This document shows positions 42,145 through 51,220 of a stretch of 64,000 nucleotides of DNA, in pieces. Under the pieces are notes generated by a model that saw only the letters and a list, made by a program, of their open reading frames with translations, did not search any database and was not told where the DNA came from. The stretch is from contig JAEWXF010000028.1 in the NCBI GenBank assembly GCA_023396065.1, forward strand, positions 1 through 64,000, in the 5' to 3' direction. Positions within the stretch are counted from its first letter, which is position 1. Each line of letters opens with the position of its first letter. Both the position numbers and the translations under genes were made by a program. The DNA is from Methanobacteriota archaeon. GTDB lineage: Archaea; Halobacteriota; Methanomicrobia; Methanomicrobiales; Methanocorpusculaceae.

Positions 42145-43452
42145 ATGGACGAAGAAGTTCACACAATCAATACCAATACGAAATCCCGGAATGGCTCATC
42201 CAAAATTGCCGAACTCGCACCTGAGGCAATGGATTACGGTGAGCTGATCGGGAAATATACGAAACTTATGGAGGAGCTGTCTCTCTATCAGAAAGAAAAT
42301 GATATGCTGAACAAACATCTGCGTTCAGCTAAATCGGAAAATGAGTCTCTCAGGACCGATAATAATCAGATTCGGATGGATAATGCTCAGTTGAAGAAAG
42401 AGAACTCTCAGCTGAAACGTCTGCCGTTGTTTGTTGCGGTGGTTCTGGAAAAACTGCCTGGTCGCGAACTGTATCTGCGTCAGCAGGGAAATAATCAGGA
42501 GTATGTGACAACGGCGTCTGAGGATATCTATAAAGAGGTAAAAGCGGGCACAAAAGTCGCAGTGAATAATACCCTCTCGGTTGTGAAGATATTAGGAAGC
42601 ACGGTGGACTCCCGGGTGAAAGTGATGGAGCTTGAGACCAAGCCCAACATTACGTTCGAGGACATCGGCGGCCTGAAAGAGGAGATTCTGGAGGTCAGAG
42701 AGGCAGTAGAGTTCCCGCTTACCCGTCCTGAGTCGTTTGAGCGGTTCGGTGTGGTTCCGCCGAAAGGTGTACTGCTGTTCGGCCCCCCCGGAACCGGCAA
42801 AACACTGATTGCAAAGGCAGTGGCGAATAATGCCGGTGTTCCGTTCCTGCGGATGGCAGGGTCTGAGCTGGTTCACAAATATATCGGTGAGGGTGCCCAG
42901 CTGGTCCGTGATCTGTTCCAGATGGCACGGGATATGGCAGCATCCAACGGCGGTGTCGTAGTGTTTATTGATGAGATCGACGCTGTCGGCAGTATGCGTA
43001 CCAATGACGGGACGTCGGGTTCTGCTGAGGTGCAGCGGACGCTGATGCAGCTGCTTGCGGAGATGGACGGGTTTAACAACCGGGGCAATATCCGGATTAT
43101 GGCAGCAACGAACCGGCCTGACATGCTGGATGCGGCACTGCTGCGGCCGGGACGGTTTGACCGTCTGATTCAGATTCCGGCACCGGATACGGATGCAAGA
43201 ATGCAGATTTTCAAGGTGCATACCCGCAAAATGGCGGAAGCAGGTTCACTGGCTGACATCAATTACGATGAACTGGTGCATCTGACCGAAGGTCTGACAG
43301 GCGCTGAGATTGAAGCGATTACCCGTGAAGCGGGTATGCTTGCAATCCGGGAGAATGCTCATGTGGTGGATCAGGACAGGTTCATTGCAGCCATCAGGAA
43401 AGTGCGTCATCAGGACAAAGATGATGAACATGCAGATATAATGTATCTGTAA
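42145..43452 (+). CDS. pan: Proteasome-activating nucleotidase, copy 2
   Basis: The 435-residue protein has a longer coiled coil (about 40-90, LMEELSLYQKENDMLNKHLR), OB domain, and AAA core with GPPGTGKT, FIDEIDAVG and LLRPGRFDRLIQI. It ends DIMYL, again a proteasome-docking tail. It differs from copy 1 mainly in the N-terminal coiled coil and the loop MAASNGGVVV. In archaea with two PANs these can form alternative or mixed hexamers. It is followed one base later by the gene at 43454, clearly an operon. Confidence 0.95.
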   Translation: MDEEVHTINTNTKSRNGSSKIAELAPEAMDYGELIGKYTKLMEELSLYQKENDMLNKHLRSAKSENESLRTDNNQIRMDNAQLKKENSQLKRLPLFVAVVLEKLPGRELYLRQQGNNQEYVTTASEDIYKEVKAGTKVAVNNTLSVVKILGSTVDSRVKVMELETKPNITFEDIGGLKEEILEVREAVEFPLTRPESFERFGVVPPKGVLLFGPPGTGKTLIAKAVANNAGVPFLRMAGSELVHKYIGEGAQLVRDLFQMARDMAASNGGVVVFIDEIDAVGSMRTNDGTSGSAEVQRTLMQLLAEMDGFNNRGNIRIMAATNRPDMLDAALLRPGRFDRLIQIPAPDTDARMQIFKVHTRKMAEAGSLADINYDELVHLTEGLTGAEIEAITREAGMLAIRENAHVVDQDRFIAAIRKVRHQDKDDEHADIMYL

Positions 43453-43453
43453 G

Positions 43454-43873
43454 ATGCTGCTGGTATGTCTACAGAAGCCGGGCGTTGATCTGTACCGGAC
43501 ATTGTCCGAGTCGGAGACGAGCCGGCACATTCTTCGTTTTTATCATCCAAAGGAGGAACCGTTTGGTATTTCTCTGGATGTCTCGACGGTGTCGAGTGCA
43601 TTGTCGCTTACGGGAGAGCTCCGGTGGTATATTATGCGGTATATCCGGGAGGTGCTGATCGAGGATGAGGAGCACGGGGTATTTTTGACGCAGGCCCTGG
43701 CCCGTGAGGCGTATGATCTTCGGTCGGTAAATCTGGTGGACGGATGGGATGTGCGGTTCCGTGTGTGTGTAACTGAGGATGGCGGGATTCTGCGGGTACC
43801 TGAGGCGGTGCCGGAGCCGGACGGTGTCGTAACATCGTTTGATGTGTGGGGGCTTGCCGAGGAACATCCGTAA
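43454..43873 (+). CDS. Small conserved protein linked to pan (DUF5804-like)
   Basis: The 139-residue acidic soluble protein starts one base after the pan stop, so translation must be coupled. The sequence (LYRTLSESETSRHILRFYHP, PFGISLDVSTVSSALSLTGE, LRWYIMRYIREVLIEDEEHG) resembles, from memory, the methanogen family DUF5804. No catalytic motif is visible. Tight linkage suggests a substrate adaptor or regulator of the proteasome ATPase, but this is inference. Confidence 0.65.
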   Translation: MLLVCLQKPGVDLYRTLSESETSRHILRFYHPKEEPFGISLDVSTVSSALSLTGELRWYIMRYIREVLIEDEEHGVFLTQALAREAYDLRSVNLVDGWDVRFRVCVTEDGGILRVPEAVPEPDGVVTSFDVWGLAEEHP

Positions 43874-43903
43874 AGTGGGAGTTCGTTTCGGTATCAGCAC
43901 ACA

Positions 43904-45442
43904 TCAGCTGAAAAAAGAGAAGGTACCGATCTCTGTTCCGGAGAACACAAACCAGGAATCATCTACCGTCATCACGTACAACAGGCTGACCTGCAGATTA
44001 TCCAGCGTACCGTTTGCATAGTAAACCGGGCCGCCTCCGTCTCGGACGAGAGATACAATGCCTCTGCCGACGGAGGCGCCCTGACAGTCTACGAGGGAGA
44101 GGAGATCCTTAGAATCAATGCCCAGATCTCCGTTCAACGCCAGAATATTTCCATTCATATCCACTGCGGCAAAAATTTTTTTGCCGGAAACAGTAGAATT
44201 GTTCAGAAATGTCGAATTATTTCTGGAAATCTCTGCGCAGGTCGCATCTTTTCCGTACTTCCAGGTATATCCGAGCACATTTTGTGTCATCACAACAACA
44301 TCGCGGATCACACGGGGGGTCACCGTAAGGGGAACGGTGTCCAGCGTTGCCTGGGCACCGACAAACCAGTCGGAAGTAACCGGCAGCAGATAGGAATGCG
44401 CCGGAATTGCGAATCCTCCATCCTGCGCACTGGTAATCGGAATCATATCATAGGTATGACCCCCGCCCTGCATCGAACGGATAATCATTTTGTTTATTGT
44501 CCGGACACCATAGGCGTCATGATAGTTCAGCAGATTCTGTTTCTCATACCGGTTGTCTGACCGTGCCAGAACAGTACCGTTTGTATCATATGCAAACAGG
44601 ACGGTGTCGTTCACGAATCCTGCATGGGAAATATAGGAAAGTGTCTCCTCCCGGGAATGCGTAGTCGCATATACATACAGATGCTGGGCCTCGGCAGCGA
44701 GAACCGGATCAGTTACGGTGGCCTCCCAGATCACCGGTGTTTTGTTGAAAATATCGGAGATGAGACAGACGCGCTCCGGAAGTCCGAAGATCGACACTTC
44801 GCCACACTGGTAGGAGGTGATGGAATCAGACGGGGCGGTTGGGGATGAAAGGATCCATTTCAGATTCTCATCTACATAGTCTGGTGTAGAGCTGTAGATC
44901 GTCGTATAGTTCTCTGTTCCAACCCACAGCCCGTACTGATCCATTCTGTCGGTATCCAGAAGAAGTTCTGTGAAGAAGTTATGCGGATCATATGACACGA
45001 CAAGCGTGCCTGCTTTTGTTCCATCTTCCAGGCAGACAGGAACCAGTACCACCATCATGTATCCGCGGGTGGGAGTGTAGTGCGGACCGGAATGCAGGAT
45101 GCTCCCTGCGGTCAGATTCTGTGAATCTGCTGACTGGATCACGTTTTGAAGGATAGAATTTGGAGATAGGGGAGCGAATGCCGTTGCATTTTCGGCGTTG
45201 ACCGGTACGTAGGCAACTGTGCGGACCCAGGGATTTTCCAGATAATAGTTCTGCACAATCCGGGTGATACCTTCGGTATCCGACGTGTTCCCGATCTTCG
45301 CCGCAACCGTAAACAGATCTGCTTCAACTGCAGCAGTGCCGGTATTCAGATCCGAGATGACCGCATCGAACGTTTCGCGCATTTCCGGGGTCACCGGACC
45401 GGGATCTGGAGACGCCAGGCATCCCGCCGAGATCAGAATCAA
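43904..45442 (-). CDS. Cache-domain-like lipoprotein with displaced start
   Basis: The outer part has about 500 residues with two long alpha/beta domains. RIVQNYYLENPWVRTVAYVP, TPTRGYMMVVLVPVCLEDGT and AGTLVVSYDPHNFF look like a double Cache-type sensor domain, and GIVSLVRDGGGPVYYANGTL repeats the pattern. Lipobox ISAGC lies only six residues from the first possible start (TTG 45442). The in-frame hydrophobic signal actually continues upstream to about 45475 (IYTAGALIFLGLILISAGC) without any start codon, while ATG 45479 lies one base out of frame. Either a non-standard start is used or a single-base change has broken the gene. Confidence 0.65.
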   Translation of the reverse strand: MILISAGCLASPDPGPVTPEMRETFDAVISDLNTGTAAVEADLFTVAAKIGNTSDTEGITRIVQNYYLENPWVRTVAYVPVNAENATAFAPLSPNSILQNVIQSADSQNLTAGSILHSGPHYTPTRGYMMVVLVPVCLEDGTKAGTLVVSYDPHNFFTELLLDTDRMDQYGLWVGTENYTTIYSSTPDYVDENLKWILSSPTAPSDSITSYQCGEVSIFGLPERVCLISDIFNKTPVIWEATVTDPVLAAEAQHLYVYATTHSREETLSYISHAGFVNDTVLFAYDTNGTVLARSDNRYEKQNLLNYHDAYGVRTINKMIIRSMQGGGHTYDMIPITSAQDGGFAIPAHSYLLPVTSDWFVGAQATLDTVPLTVTPRVIRDVVVMTQNVLGYTWKYGKDATCAEISRNNSTFLNNSTVSGKKIFAAVDMNGNILALNGDLGIDSKDLLSLVDCQGASVGRGIVSLVRDGGGPVYYANGTLDNLQVSLLYVMTVDDSWFVFSGTEIGTFSFFS

Positions 45443-45675
45443 ACCCAGAAATATCAGTGCTCCCGCAGTATATATGCATCGGGAAAGGTTTGAGCCGGTT
45501 ATGTTAGGAGTCCTCCATACTTTCTATATGTATCTGGTTCTGAAAGATGAACATACGACATCTAAAGTTAGCATATCTCTGTAGGAGATGAAAAAGGTAT
45601 GGATAAATTCGGTGCCGATGCCGATTTTTCCTGTGTACGACGATTGATATAGGTTCGCAGGTAAATCTGTAGGTA

Positions 45676-46245
45676 ATGACAGATGTTCTATTAGTATCCG
45701 GAAGTCCCCGTGCAAATGGCAATACTGAGTATATGCTGAATGTGTGTAAGGAAGCACTGGAAGCCAAAGGGCTGACAGCCGAAATCCTGACGCTTCGCGG
45801 AAAAAAGATTCATGGATGCATTGCCTGCGGTCAGTGCAGCAAACTCGGCAGATGCGCCCTTGATGACGATCTCAACGCCATGCTTCCGGCAATCCGGGAA
45901 GCAGACGGATTTATCATCGGTGCTCCGGTCTACTTCGGCACGGCACGCGGTGACGTGATGAACCTCCTGCAGCGGGTTGCGATGGTTGCACGGGTAAACG
46001 GAAACTGGCTTTCCCATAAGGTGGGCGGGCCTGTGGTTGTGGCACGCCGCGGCGGTCATACGGCAACACTGCAGGAGATGCTGATGATGTTTTTCATCTC
46101 TGATATGATTGTGCCGGGATCGTCATACTGGAATATTGCATTCGGTCACGCGCCGGGAACGGTTGAATCTGATGAGGAGGGGATTGCAACTGCACGGAAG
46201 TTTGCCGAAAACGTTGCCCTGGTCCTTACCAAGATGCGGGCATAA
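45676..46245 (+). CDS. Iron-sulfur flavoprotein
   Basis: The 189-residue flavodoxin-fold protein has VLLVSGSPRANGNTEYMLNV (FMN phosphate loop), cluster motif CIACGQCSKLGRC (C-x2-C-x2-C-x5-C) and GAPVYFGTARGDVMNLLQR. It is a homologue of the protein at 15434 and belongs to the same methanogen electron-transfer family. It stands alone, divergent from the lipoprotein at 43904. Confidence 0.85.
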   Translation: MTDVLLVSGSPRANGNTEYMLNVCKEALEAKGLTAEILTLRGKKIHGCIACGQCSKLGRCALDDDLNAMLPAIREADGFIIGAPVYFGTARGDVMNLLQRVAMVARVNGNWLSHKVGGPVVVARRGGHTATLQEMLMMFFISDMIVPGSSYWNIAFGHAPGTVESDEEGIATARKFAENVALVLTKMRA

Positions 46246-46454
46246 TGGGCGGAGTTTATAAATTGGTTTTGCAGCGGCACATGAAAAAATTTGCCGCTGT
46301 TTTCATTTCATTGCATGCCACCGCGGCAGCGAGGTATACGTGTGTACGTGCGGCACTGAAATGCAGGGATTCTATTGAGAAAGAAAATGCGGATTGCCTT
46401 TCATCTCCAATACGTAATAAACCGGAATCGATTGGGAAAAAGACACGACGATTA

Positions 46455-46985
46455 ATGGTTACGCCGATTACAATCGGTTCAAAGGACTATCAGCTGGGAA
46501 AGAAATTGTTGTATTCTGCTTTTCCGGAAAATGAACGTATACCAGCTTGGTGTTTAGCAATTTTTTCCCTTGGGAAGAAGGCTGATTTTCTCTCTATTTA
46601 TGACGGAACTACGTTCTGCGGATTCATGTATCTTGTTTACGAAGAAGAAATCATGTTTTTGTTGTATTTTGCCATTGACGCAAAGTTACGCTCACAAGGT
46701 TATGGAAAGGAAGTACTTGCTTTATTAAAGGATGCGGCCGGTGAAAAAACGGTAGTTCTCAATGTGGAGGTGTTGGATCCAAATGCGCCAAACTATGATC
46801 AACGGGCAAAGAGAGTGAATTTTTATAAAAGAAACGGATTTTATCTGACGGATTATATTTTGACGAAGGATGAGGATGAATATCATATTTTGTCAAGTAG
46901 TCCCGCATTTCCTTTGGCTGAATTATCTGATATTGTTGAACGATACCGAATGGGCAGCATCACGAAACAAAAAAACTGCTTCTAA
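46455..46985 (+). CDS. GNAT acetyltransferase, AT-rich
   Basis: The protein has 176 residues from ATG 46455 (MVTPITIGSKDYQLG). Motif A is reduced but visible: LLYFAIDAKLRSQGYGKEVL, then VVLNVEVLDP and RVNFYKRNGFYLTDYI. Base composition is distinctly lower in G+C than neighbouring genes, and codons use AT-ending forms, suggesting recent acquisition. The frame is open back to 46245; a TATA-like TTTATAAAT at about 46253 and a hairpin CAGCGGCA/TGCCGCTG lie in that stretch, so I treat it as leader. Confidence 0.75.
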   Translation: MVTPITIGSKDYQLGKKLLYSAFPENERIPAWCLAIFSLGKKADFLSIYDGTTFCGFMYLVYEEEIMFLLYFAIDAKLRSQGYGKEVLALLKDAAGEKTVVLNVEVLDPNAPNYDQRAKRVNFYKRNGFYLTDYILTKDEDEYHILSSSPAFPLAELSDIVERYRMGSITKQKNCF

Positions 46986-47204
46986 CGTATGTTTTATCAG
47001 GGCCAGGTTCTGCGTATACTCTTCATACCTGCACCCACAAATATACCTTACAGGAAAATTCCAGAACCGCCATCCAACCCGTTTAATGGTTTTTCACTGT
47101 TTTACAGATTTTCAGCAAATTCCCGGATGTCTTTTTTGTCCTCTCAGTCAGGATAATATTGTTGCAGAACGAAGAGGTAGTAGTATCAGGAGTGTGCAGT
47201 CAGG

Positions 47205-47690
47205 ATGGTCTCGGAAAAATCCAAAGGAGATAACAGCGTTATCAAACTCAACGGCGAAAAAAGAATCGTAATTGTAACTGCTCCACCCAAAGGCAAGGGA
47301 AAAGCTCCCAAAAAAGCCGTTGACTCCCATAAAAAACTGCAGAAACAGACAAAGGTCGCCAAGAAAACACTCAAAGAACTCAAAAAAGAAAAACAGGCAG
47401 CAGAAACTCTGATGAACTACTGCATGTCCATGGGAAAATACTTCTCTGATCAGGCGGCAATTGAACAGCTGATGGACGTGGCGGTCGACTCCCAGAACAG
47501 CGTCGATGAACTGGCAGCAGAGATCATTCCGGACCTTGCCAAGGAGGCAAGTACGGCGATAGGGGAGACAACGGATGAGTTCCTGCAGGGTTTCCACGAA
47601 TCCGAGGAGTACGCCGCGGCACTCGTTGCCTACCGCAACCGGCTTGAGGCAGAAAGCCTGATCTCCGGGGACGCCGAAGACGGAAACTGA
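47205..47690 (+). CDS. Coiled-coil hypothetical protein
   Basis: The 161-residue protein has a Lys-rich N-terminus (KGKGKAPKKAVDSHKKL), a strongly predicted coiled coil at about 40-68 (KVAKKTLKELKKEKQAAETL) and an acidic helical C-terminal half (DELAAEIIPDLAKEAS, then DEFLQGFHESEEYAAALVAY). I recognise no family. The charge split, basic then acidic, could suit a nucleic-acid or ribosome-associated factor, but nothing proves it. A 219-bp gap without features separates it from the gene before. Confidence 0.6.
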   Translation: MVSEKSKGDNSVIKLNGEKRIVIVTAPPKGKGKAPKKAVDSHKKLQKQTKVAKKTLKELKKEKQAAETLMNYCMSMGKYFSDQAAIEQLMDVAVDSQNSVDELAAEIIPDLAKEASTAIGETTDEFLQGFHESEEYAAALVAYRNRLEAESLISGDAEDGN

Positions 47691-47761
47691 ATACTTTTTT
47701 TCCCGGCCGCATTTCGCTGAAGCGAAGCCTCATCATCCTCCGGAACCAATATATTCGTATT

Positions 47762-50509
47762 GTGCCGCACGAATACCGGAAATATCCCCATACGAAAAAA
47801 ACCGGCAGAAAATCCGCCGGAAAGCCTGCTGTGAAACCAAAAACCGTAAAGATTAAACCGGGACTTGCGGTAACGACCTCCGGCGATGATTTCCTCACCA
47901 AACATCTTTTCTGGTGTCCGCACTGTAATGTGCCGCTGGTCGCAAAAACCTGTTCCTGCGGTGCGGAATCGTATAAGATTCCGTTACAGCAGCCGTATGA
48001 CGTCCGACCTGCCCTGAAGGCGGACCGTGACCTTGCGGAACGGCTGATCCGGGAACGGTTCGGTGATGCAGTAACCCTCCCGCAGGTTCTGATATTTAAC
48101 AAAGCCGGAGGGCTGGACAGAAATGATCTGGTGATTGCCAACGGCGTGCGGTTCGGCTGGTTGTGGTTTGATCCGGTAACCCGGACGTTCCGGTTTGATA
48201 TTGAAGCGGAAGCGCTTCCCTGGCTGGTCGGCAAGGCGGACCGGGGTATTCTTGATCTGGAAACGGATGCAGTACAACTCCCGGACGGGGGGCGTCTGGG
48301 CGGAAAAAAGGTGCAGGTCCGGCGGCCTGCGGGAATGGCGGACGGTGTGGTCATGCTGAAGTACCGGTCACGCTACGGGACCGGCATTCTGAAAGGTGAC
48401 GCTGTCCGGGTAAAGGAGCTGAAACAGATTACCCCTGCGGCCACGATGCCGAATCCGTCGTGGCAGGATGTGGTTGTGCGGAATGCATTCCCGCTGAAAA
48501 ACATGGAACGAACAGCTGTCCGGGAGATCCGGCAGAATATGGGCCTGCGGCCTACGGTCAACTGTTCGTTTTCCGGCGGAAAGGACAGTACGGCGGTCTG
48601 GCATATTGCAAAGAAGGCGGGCGTTCAGTCGGCATTTTTCATCGATACCGGTCTTGAGTTTCCGGAGACGATCGCATTTGTCCGGTCACAGGATGTGGAG
48701 TTTATTCAGAAGGCGGGAGATTTCTGGCGGGCGGTTGAGAAGGCCGGACCTCCGGGTAAGGATCACCGCTGGTGCTGTAAACTGCTGAAACTGAATCCGC
48801 TGAAGGTCCATCTGAACGAGACCGGACCCTGCGTCACGGTCCAGGGAAACCGCTGGTATGAGTCGTGGAACAGGGCGTCGCTGGATGCAGTGAGCCAGAA
48901 TCCGGCAAATCCCCTGCAGGTGAATCTGTCGCCGCTCCGCAGCTGGCGGGCGCTGGATGTATTTTTGTATCTGTGGCTGCGGGAGATTCCCTATAACCCG
49001 CTGTATGAACGGGGGTATGAGCGGATCGGCTGTTATCTGTGTCCGGCGATGCTGGAGTCGGAACTTGCAACGATGCATGCGACGCATCCGGAGATGGCAG
49101 ACCGCTGGGACGCTTTCCTGAACCGCTGGGCTGCGGAGCGGGGCCTGCCGCCGGAGTTTGTGTCGTGGGGTTTGTGGCGGTGGAAGGAACTCCCGCCGAA
49201 GATGCTGGAGCTGGTGCGTGATGCTGGCCTGGATCTGTCGGAGAAGCAGGTGTTGCGGAGTACGCCTGCGTCGGTTGCGTCTTTGATGCCGGCAGGAAAG
49301 GCCGGGGAGCTGGTGGATGATTCTCCGGATGATTCCCGGTGGGAACAGATTCGCGGGGAGTTTCCAATGATCGGGGATCTGATGTATCTGGATAATGCGG
49401 CGACGTCGTTTTGTCCGGAACCGGTTCTGGCTGCGATGGATATGTTTGAACGGACGTACCGGGCGAATGTGGGACGCGGGGTTCACCGGCTGACCCGGAT
49501 TGCGACGCAGAAGTACTGGCATGCCCATGAACGGGTTTCTGCGTTTATCGGCGGGGATGCGGGTACGACGGTGTTTGTCCGGAATACGACCGAGGCGGTG
49601 ACGATGATTGCCCGCGGTCTGTCCTGGAAACCAGGTGATGTCATTGTGACGACGGTTCTGGAACATCATTCGAATCTTCTGCCGTGGCGGGCGCTGGCGG
49701 CTCAGGGTGTGGAGGTCCGTGTTGTGGGTCTGACTCCGGAGCTGACACTGGATATGGATGCGTTCCGGGCGGCGATGGATGCGTCTGTCCGGCTGGTTGC
49801 GGTGACGCAGGCGTCGAATGTGACCGGAACTGTTGTGCCGGTTGCGGAGATTTCCCGGATATGTCAGCAGTCCGGGGCGCTGCTTTCGGTGGATGCGGCC
49901 CAGTCGGTTCCGCATATGCCGGTGAATGCTGCGGAGCTGGGGGCGGATTTCCTCTGTTTTTCCGGCCATAAGATGTGCGGGCCGATGGGTACGGGTGTTT
50001 TGTGGATGAAACATCCGGTTCTGGAGCCGTTGTTCCTTGGCGGGGGAATGGTGGAGCAGGTGACGGATGAAGGGTTTGTGCCTGCGGAAGGGTTCCACCG
50101 GTATGAGGCGGGGACACCGAATGTTTCCGGCGGTATCGGACTCGGGGAAGCGGCTGAATATCTGTCCCGGATTGGTATGCGGGATATTGAGATGCGGGAA
50201 CGGATGCTTGGAACCCGGCTGATTGCGGGGCTTTCGGCCATTCCGGGGGTCCGGGTGTATGCGCCGGAGAATCCTGCTGAGCGGATTGCGGTGGTGTCGT
50301 TTACGGTTCCGGGGATGTCGCCTCATGAGGTTGCGGCGTATCTGGATGATGAGGCCGGGATTCTGGTGCGGTCGGGGATGCACTGCGCCGAGCCGCTGAT
50401 GCGGTTCCTCGGGTGTCCGGAAGGGACGGTACGGGCGAGTCTGGCGTTTTACAACACGGAGAGTGAGGTGGATACGCTGGTGGCGATGGTCCGGGAGCTT
50501 GCGGGATGA
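47762..50509 (+). CDS. Zn-ribbon/PUA/PAPS-reductase-like protein fused to cysteine desulfurase
   Basis: The 915-residue fusion has four parts. Residues about 50-72 form a zinc ribbon (CPHCNVPLVAKTCSCG). About 175-240 form a PUA-like domain (GVVMLKYRSRYGTGILKGDA). About 265-510 form a PP-loop ATPase of the PAPS-reductase class (NCSFSGGKDSTAVWHIAKK, with HRWCCKLLK and CYLCPAML). About 540-915 form a SufS-type cysteine desulfurase with YLDNAATSFCPEP, PLP Lys in CFSGHKMCGPMG and sulfur-carrying Cys in RSGMHCAEPL. The first half resembles RNA-thiolating rather than sulfate-reducing enzymes, and the second would supply sulfur from cysteine. The gene overlaps the next by four bases. Confidence 0.88.
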   Translation: MPHEYRKYPHTKKTGRKSAGKPAVKPKTVKIKPGLAVTTSGDDFLTKHLFWCPHCNVPLVAKTCSCGAESYKIPLQQPYDVRPALKADRDLAERLIRERFGDAVTLPQVLIFNKAGGLDRNDLVIANGVRFGWLWFDPVTRTFRFDIEAEALPWLVGKADRGILDLETDAVQLPDGGRLGGKKVQVRRPAGMADGVVMLKYRSRYGTGILKGDAVRVKELKQITPAATMPNPSWQDVVVRNAFPLKNMERTAVREIRQNMGLRPTVNCSFSGGKDSTAVWHIAKKAGVQSAFFIDTGLEFPETIAFVRSQDVEFIQKAGDFWRAVEKAGPPGKDHRWCCKLLKLNPLKVHLNETGPCVTVQGNRWYESWNRASLDAVSQNPANPLQVNLSPLRSWRALDVFLYLWLREIPYNPLYERGYERIGCYLCPAMLESELATMHATHPEMADRWDAFLNRWAAERGLPPEFVSWGLWRWKELPPKMLELVRDAGLDLSEKQVLRSTPASVASLMPAGKAGELVDDSPDDSRWEQIRGEFPMIGDLMYLDNAATSFCPEPVLAAMDMFERTYRANVGRGVHRLTRIATQKYWHAHERVSAFIGGDAGTTVFVRNTTEAVTMIARGLSWKPGDVIVTTVLEHHSNLLPWRALAAQGVEVRVVGLTPELTLDMDAFRAAMDASVRLVAVTQASNVTGTVVPVAEISRICQQSGALLSVDAAQSVPHMPVNAAELGADFLCFSGHKMCGPMGTGVLWMKHPVLEPLFLGGGMVEQVTDEGFVPAEGFHRYEAGTPNVSGGIGLGEAAEYLSRIGMRDIEMRERMLGTRLIAGLSAIPGVRVYAPENPAERIAVVSFTVPGMSPHEVAAYLDDEAGILVRSGMHCAEPLMRFLGCPEGTVRASLAFYNTESEVDTLVAMVRELAG

Positions 50510-51216
50510 CGCTGTTGGTGACGGTGATTGCGGATTGTGCCGGGGTGTTTGAAGGCGGCCGGGTTTCTGCGGCGAACGGGCCGGTGAGAAAGCTGGTGGA
50601 GGGTCTGCCTGGCGATACGCTGGTGCGGATTCTCCGATATTCTGATACGGCAATGTGGCATGTGGGACCGGAACCTGTTCTGCGAAGAGAGCTGGAGTGG
50701 GTGGATCTGCCGTCCGGGGGGTATCTTTCGTCGCTTGCTCATGCGGTGAATCTGGCGGGGCAGACGCTGTCTCTGGAGACGCGGGATGTACGTTCGGTTG
50801 CGGTTCTGGTTTCAGGCGGGGCGCTGTCGGATCCTGAGGAGGTTGTGTCTGTGGTGATGAAACGGTATTTTGCCGGGGATGCTGTGGACCGGTTTGCGGT
50901 TCCGCTGACACCTGAGGCGGACGGTGAGGTTCTGAAGCTGTTTGCGGGGGAGGAGAGTCGTGTTCTGCCGTATGAGGCTTTGCTGCGTCCTGAGATGGTA
51001 CTGGCGGCGTTTGGGGAAGATGTGGTGTTGTCCAAGGGCGTAGTGACGCTTTCCTGTACGATTGGTCTGGGTGAGGGGGATGCGGTGACGGTTTCTGTTT
51101 CGGGTGCTGATATGCCGGCGGCGAGAGCGGCGATGCGGGAGGCTCTCCGGTCGTTTGATGCCCGGGATGCGGATGTCCGGGAGCGGGTTGACCGGTATCT
51201 GCGGCGTGTGCTCTGA
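50506..51216 (+). CDS. vWA-like domain protein coupled to the sulfur fusion gene
   Basis: The 236-residue protein starts within the stop of the fusion gene (ATGA). TLLVTVIADCAGVFEGG occupies the place of the metal-binding DxSxS motif of von Willebrand A domains, with D-C-A-G instead. GDTLVRILRYSDTAMWHVGP, LPSGGYLSSLAHAVNLAG and VAVLVSGGALSDPEEV follow the fold. It is close to TerY-like domains but lacks the full metal site. Coupled translation indicates a partner function with the fusion enzyme; its nature is unknown. Confidence 0.65.
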   Translation: MTLLVTVIADCAGVFEGGRVSAANGPVRKLVEGLPGDTLVRILRYSDTAMWHVGPEPVLRRELEWVDLPSGGYLSSLAHAVNLAGQTLSLETRDVRSVAVLVSGGALSDPEEVVSVVMKRYFAGDAVDRFAVPLTPEADGEVLKLFAGEESRVLPYEALLRPEMVLAAFGEDVVLSKGVVTLSCTIGLGEGDAVTVSVSGADMPAARAAMREALRSFDARDADVRERVDRYLRRVL

Positions 51217-51220
51217 TCAG

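Noticed and set aside
48686..50911. 741-codon open frame on the minus strand
   Set aside because: It is antisense to the PAPS-reductase/desulfurase fusion. The translation is Pro/His/Arg-rich, without domains, and arises from the codon bias of the real gene.
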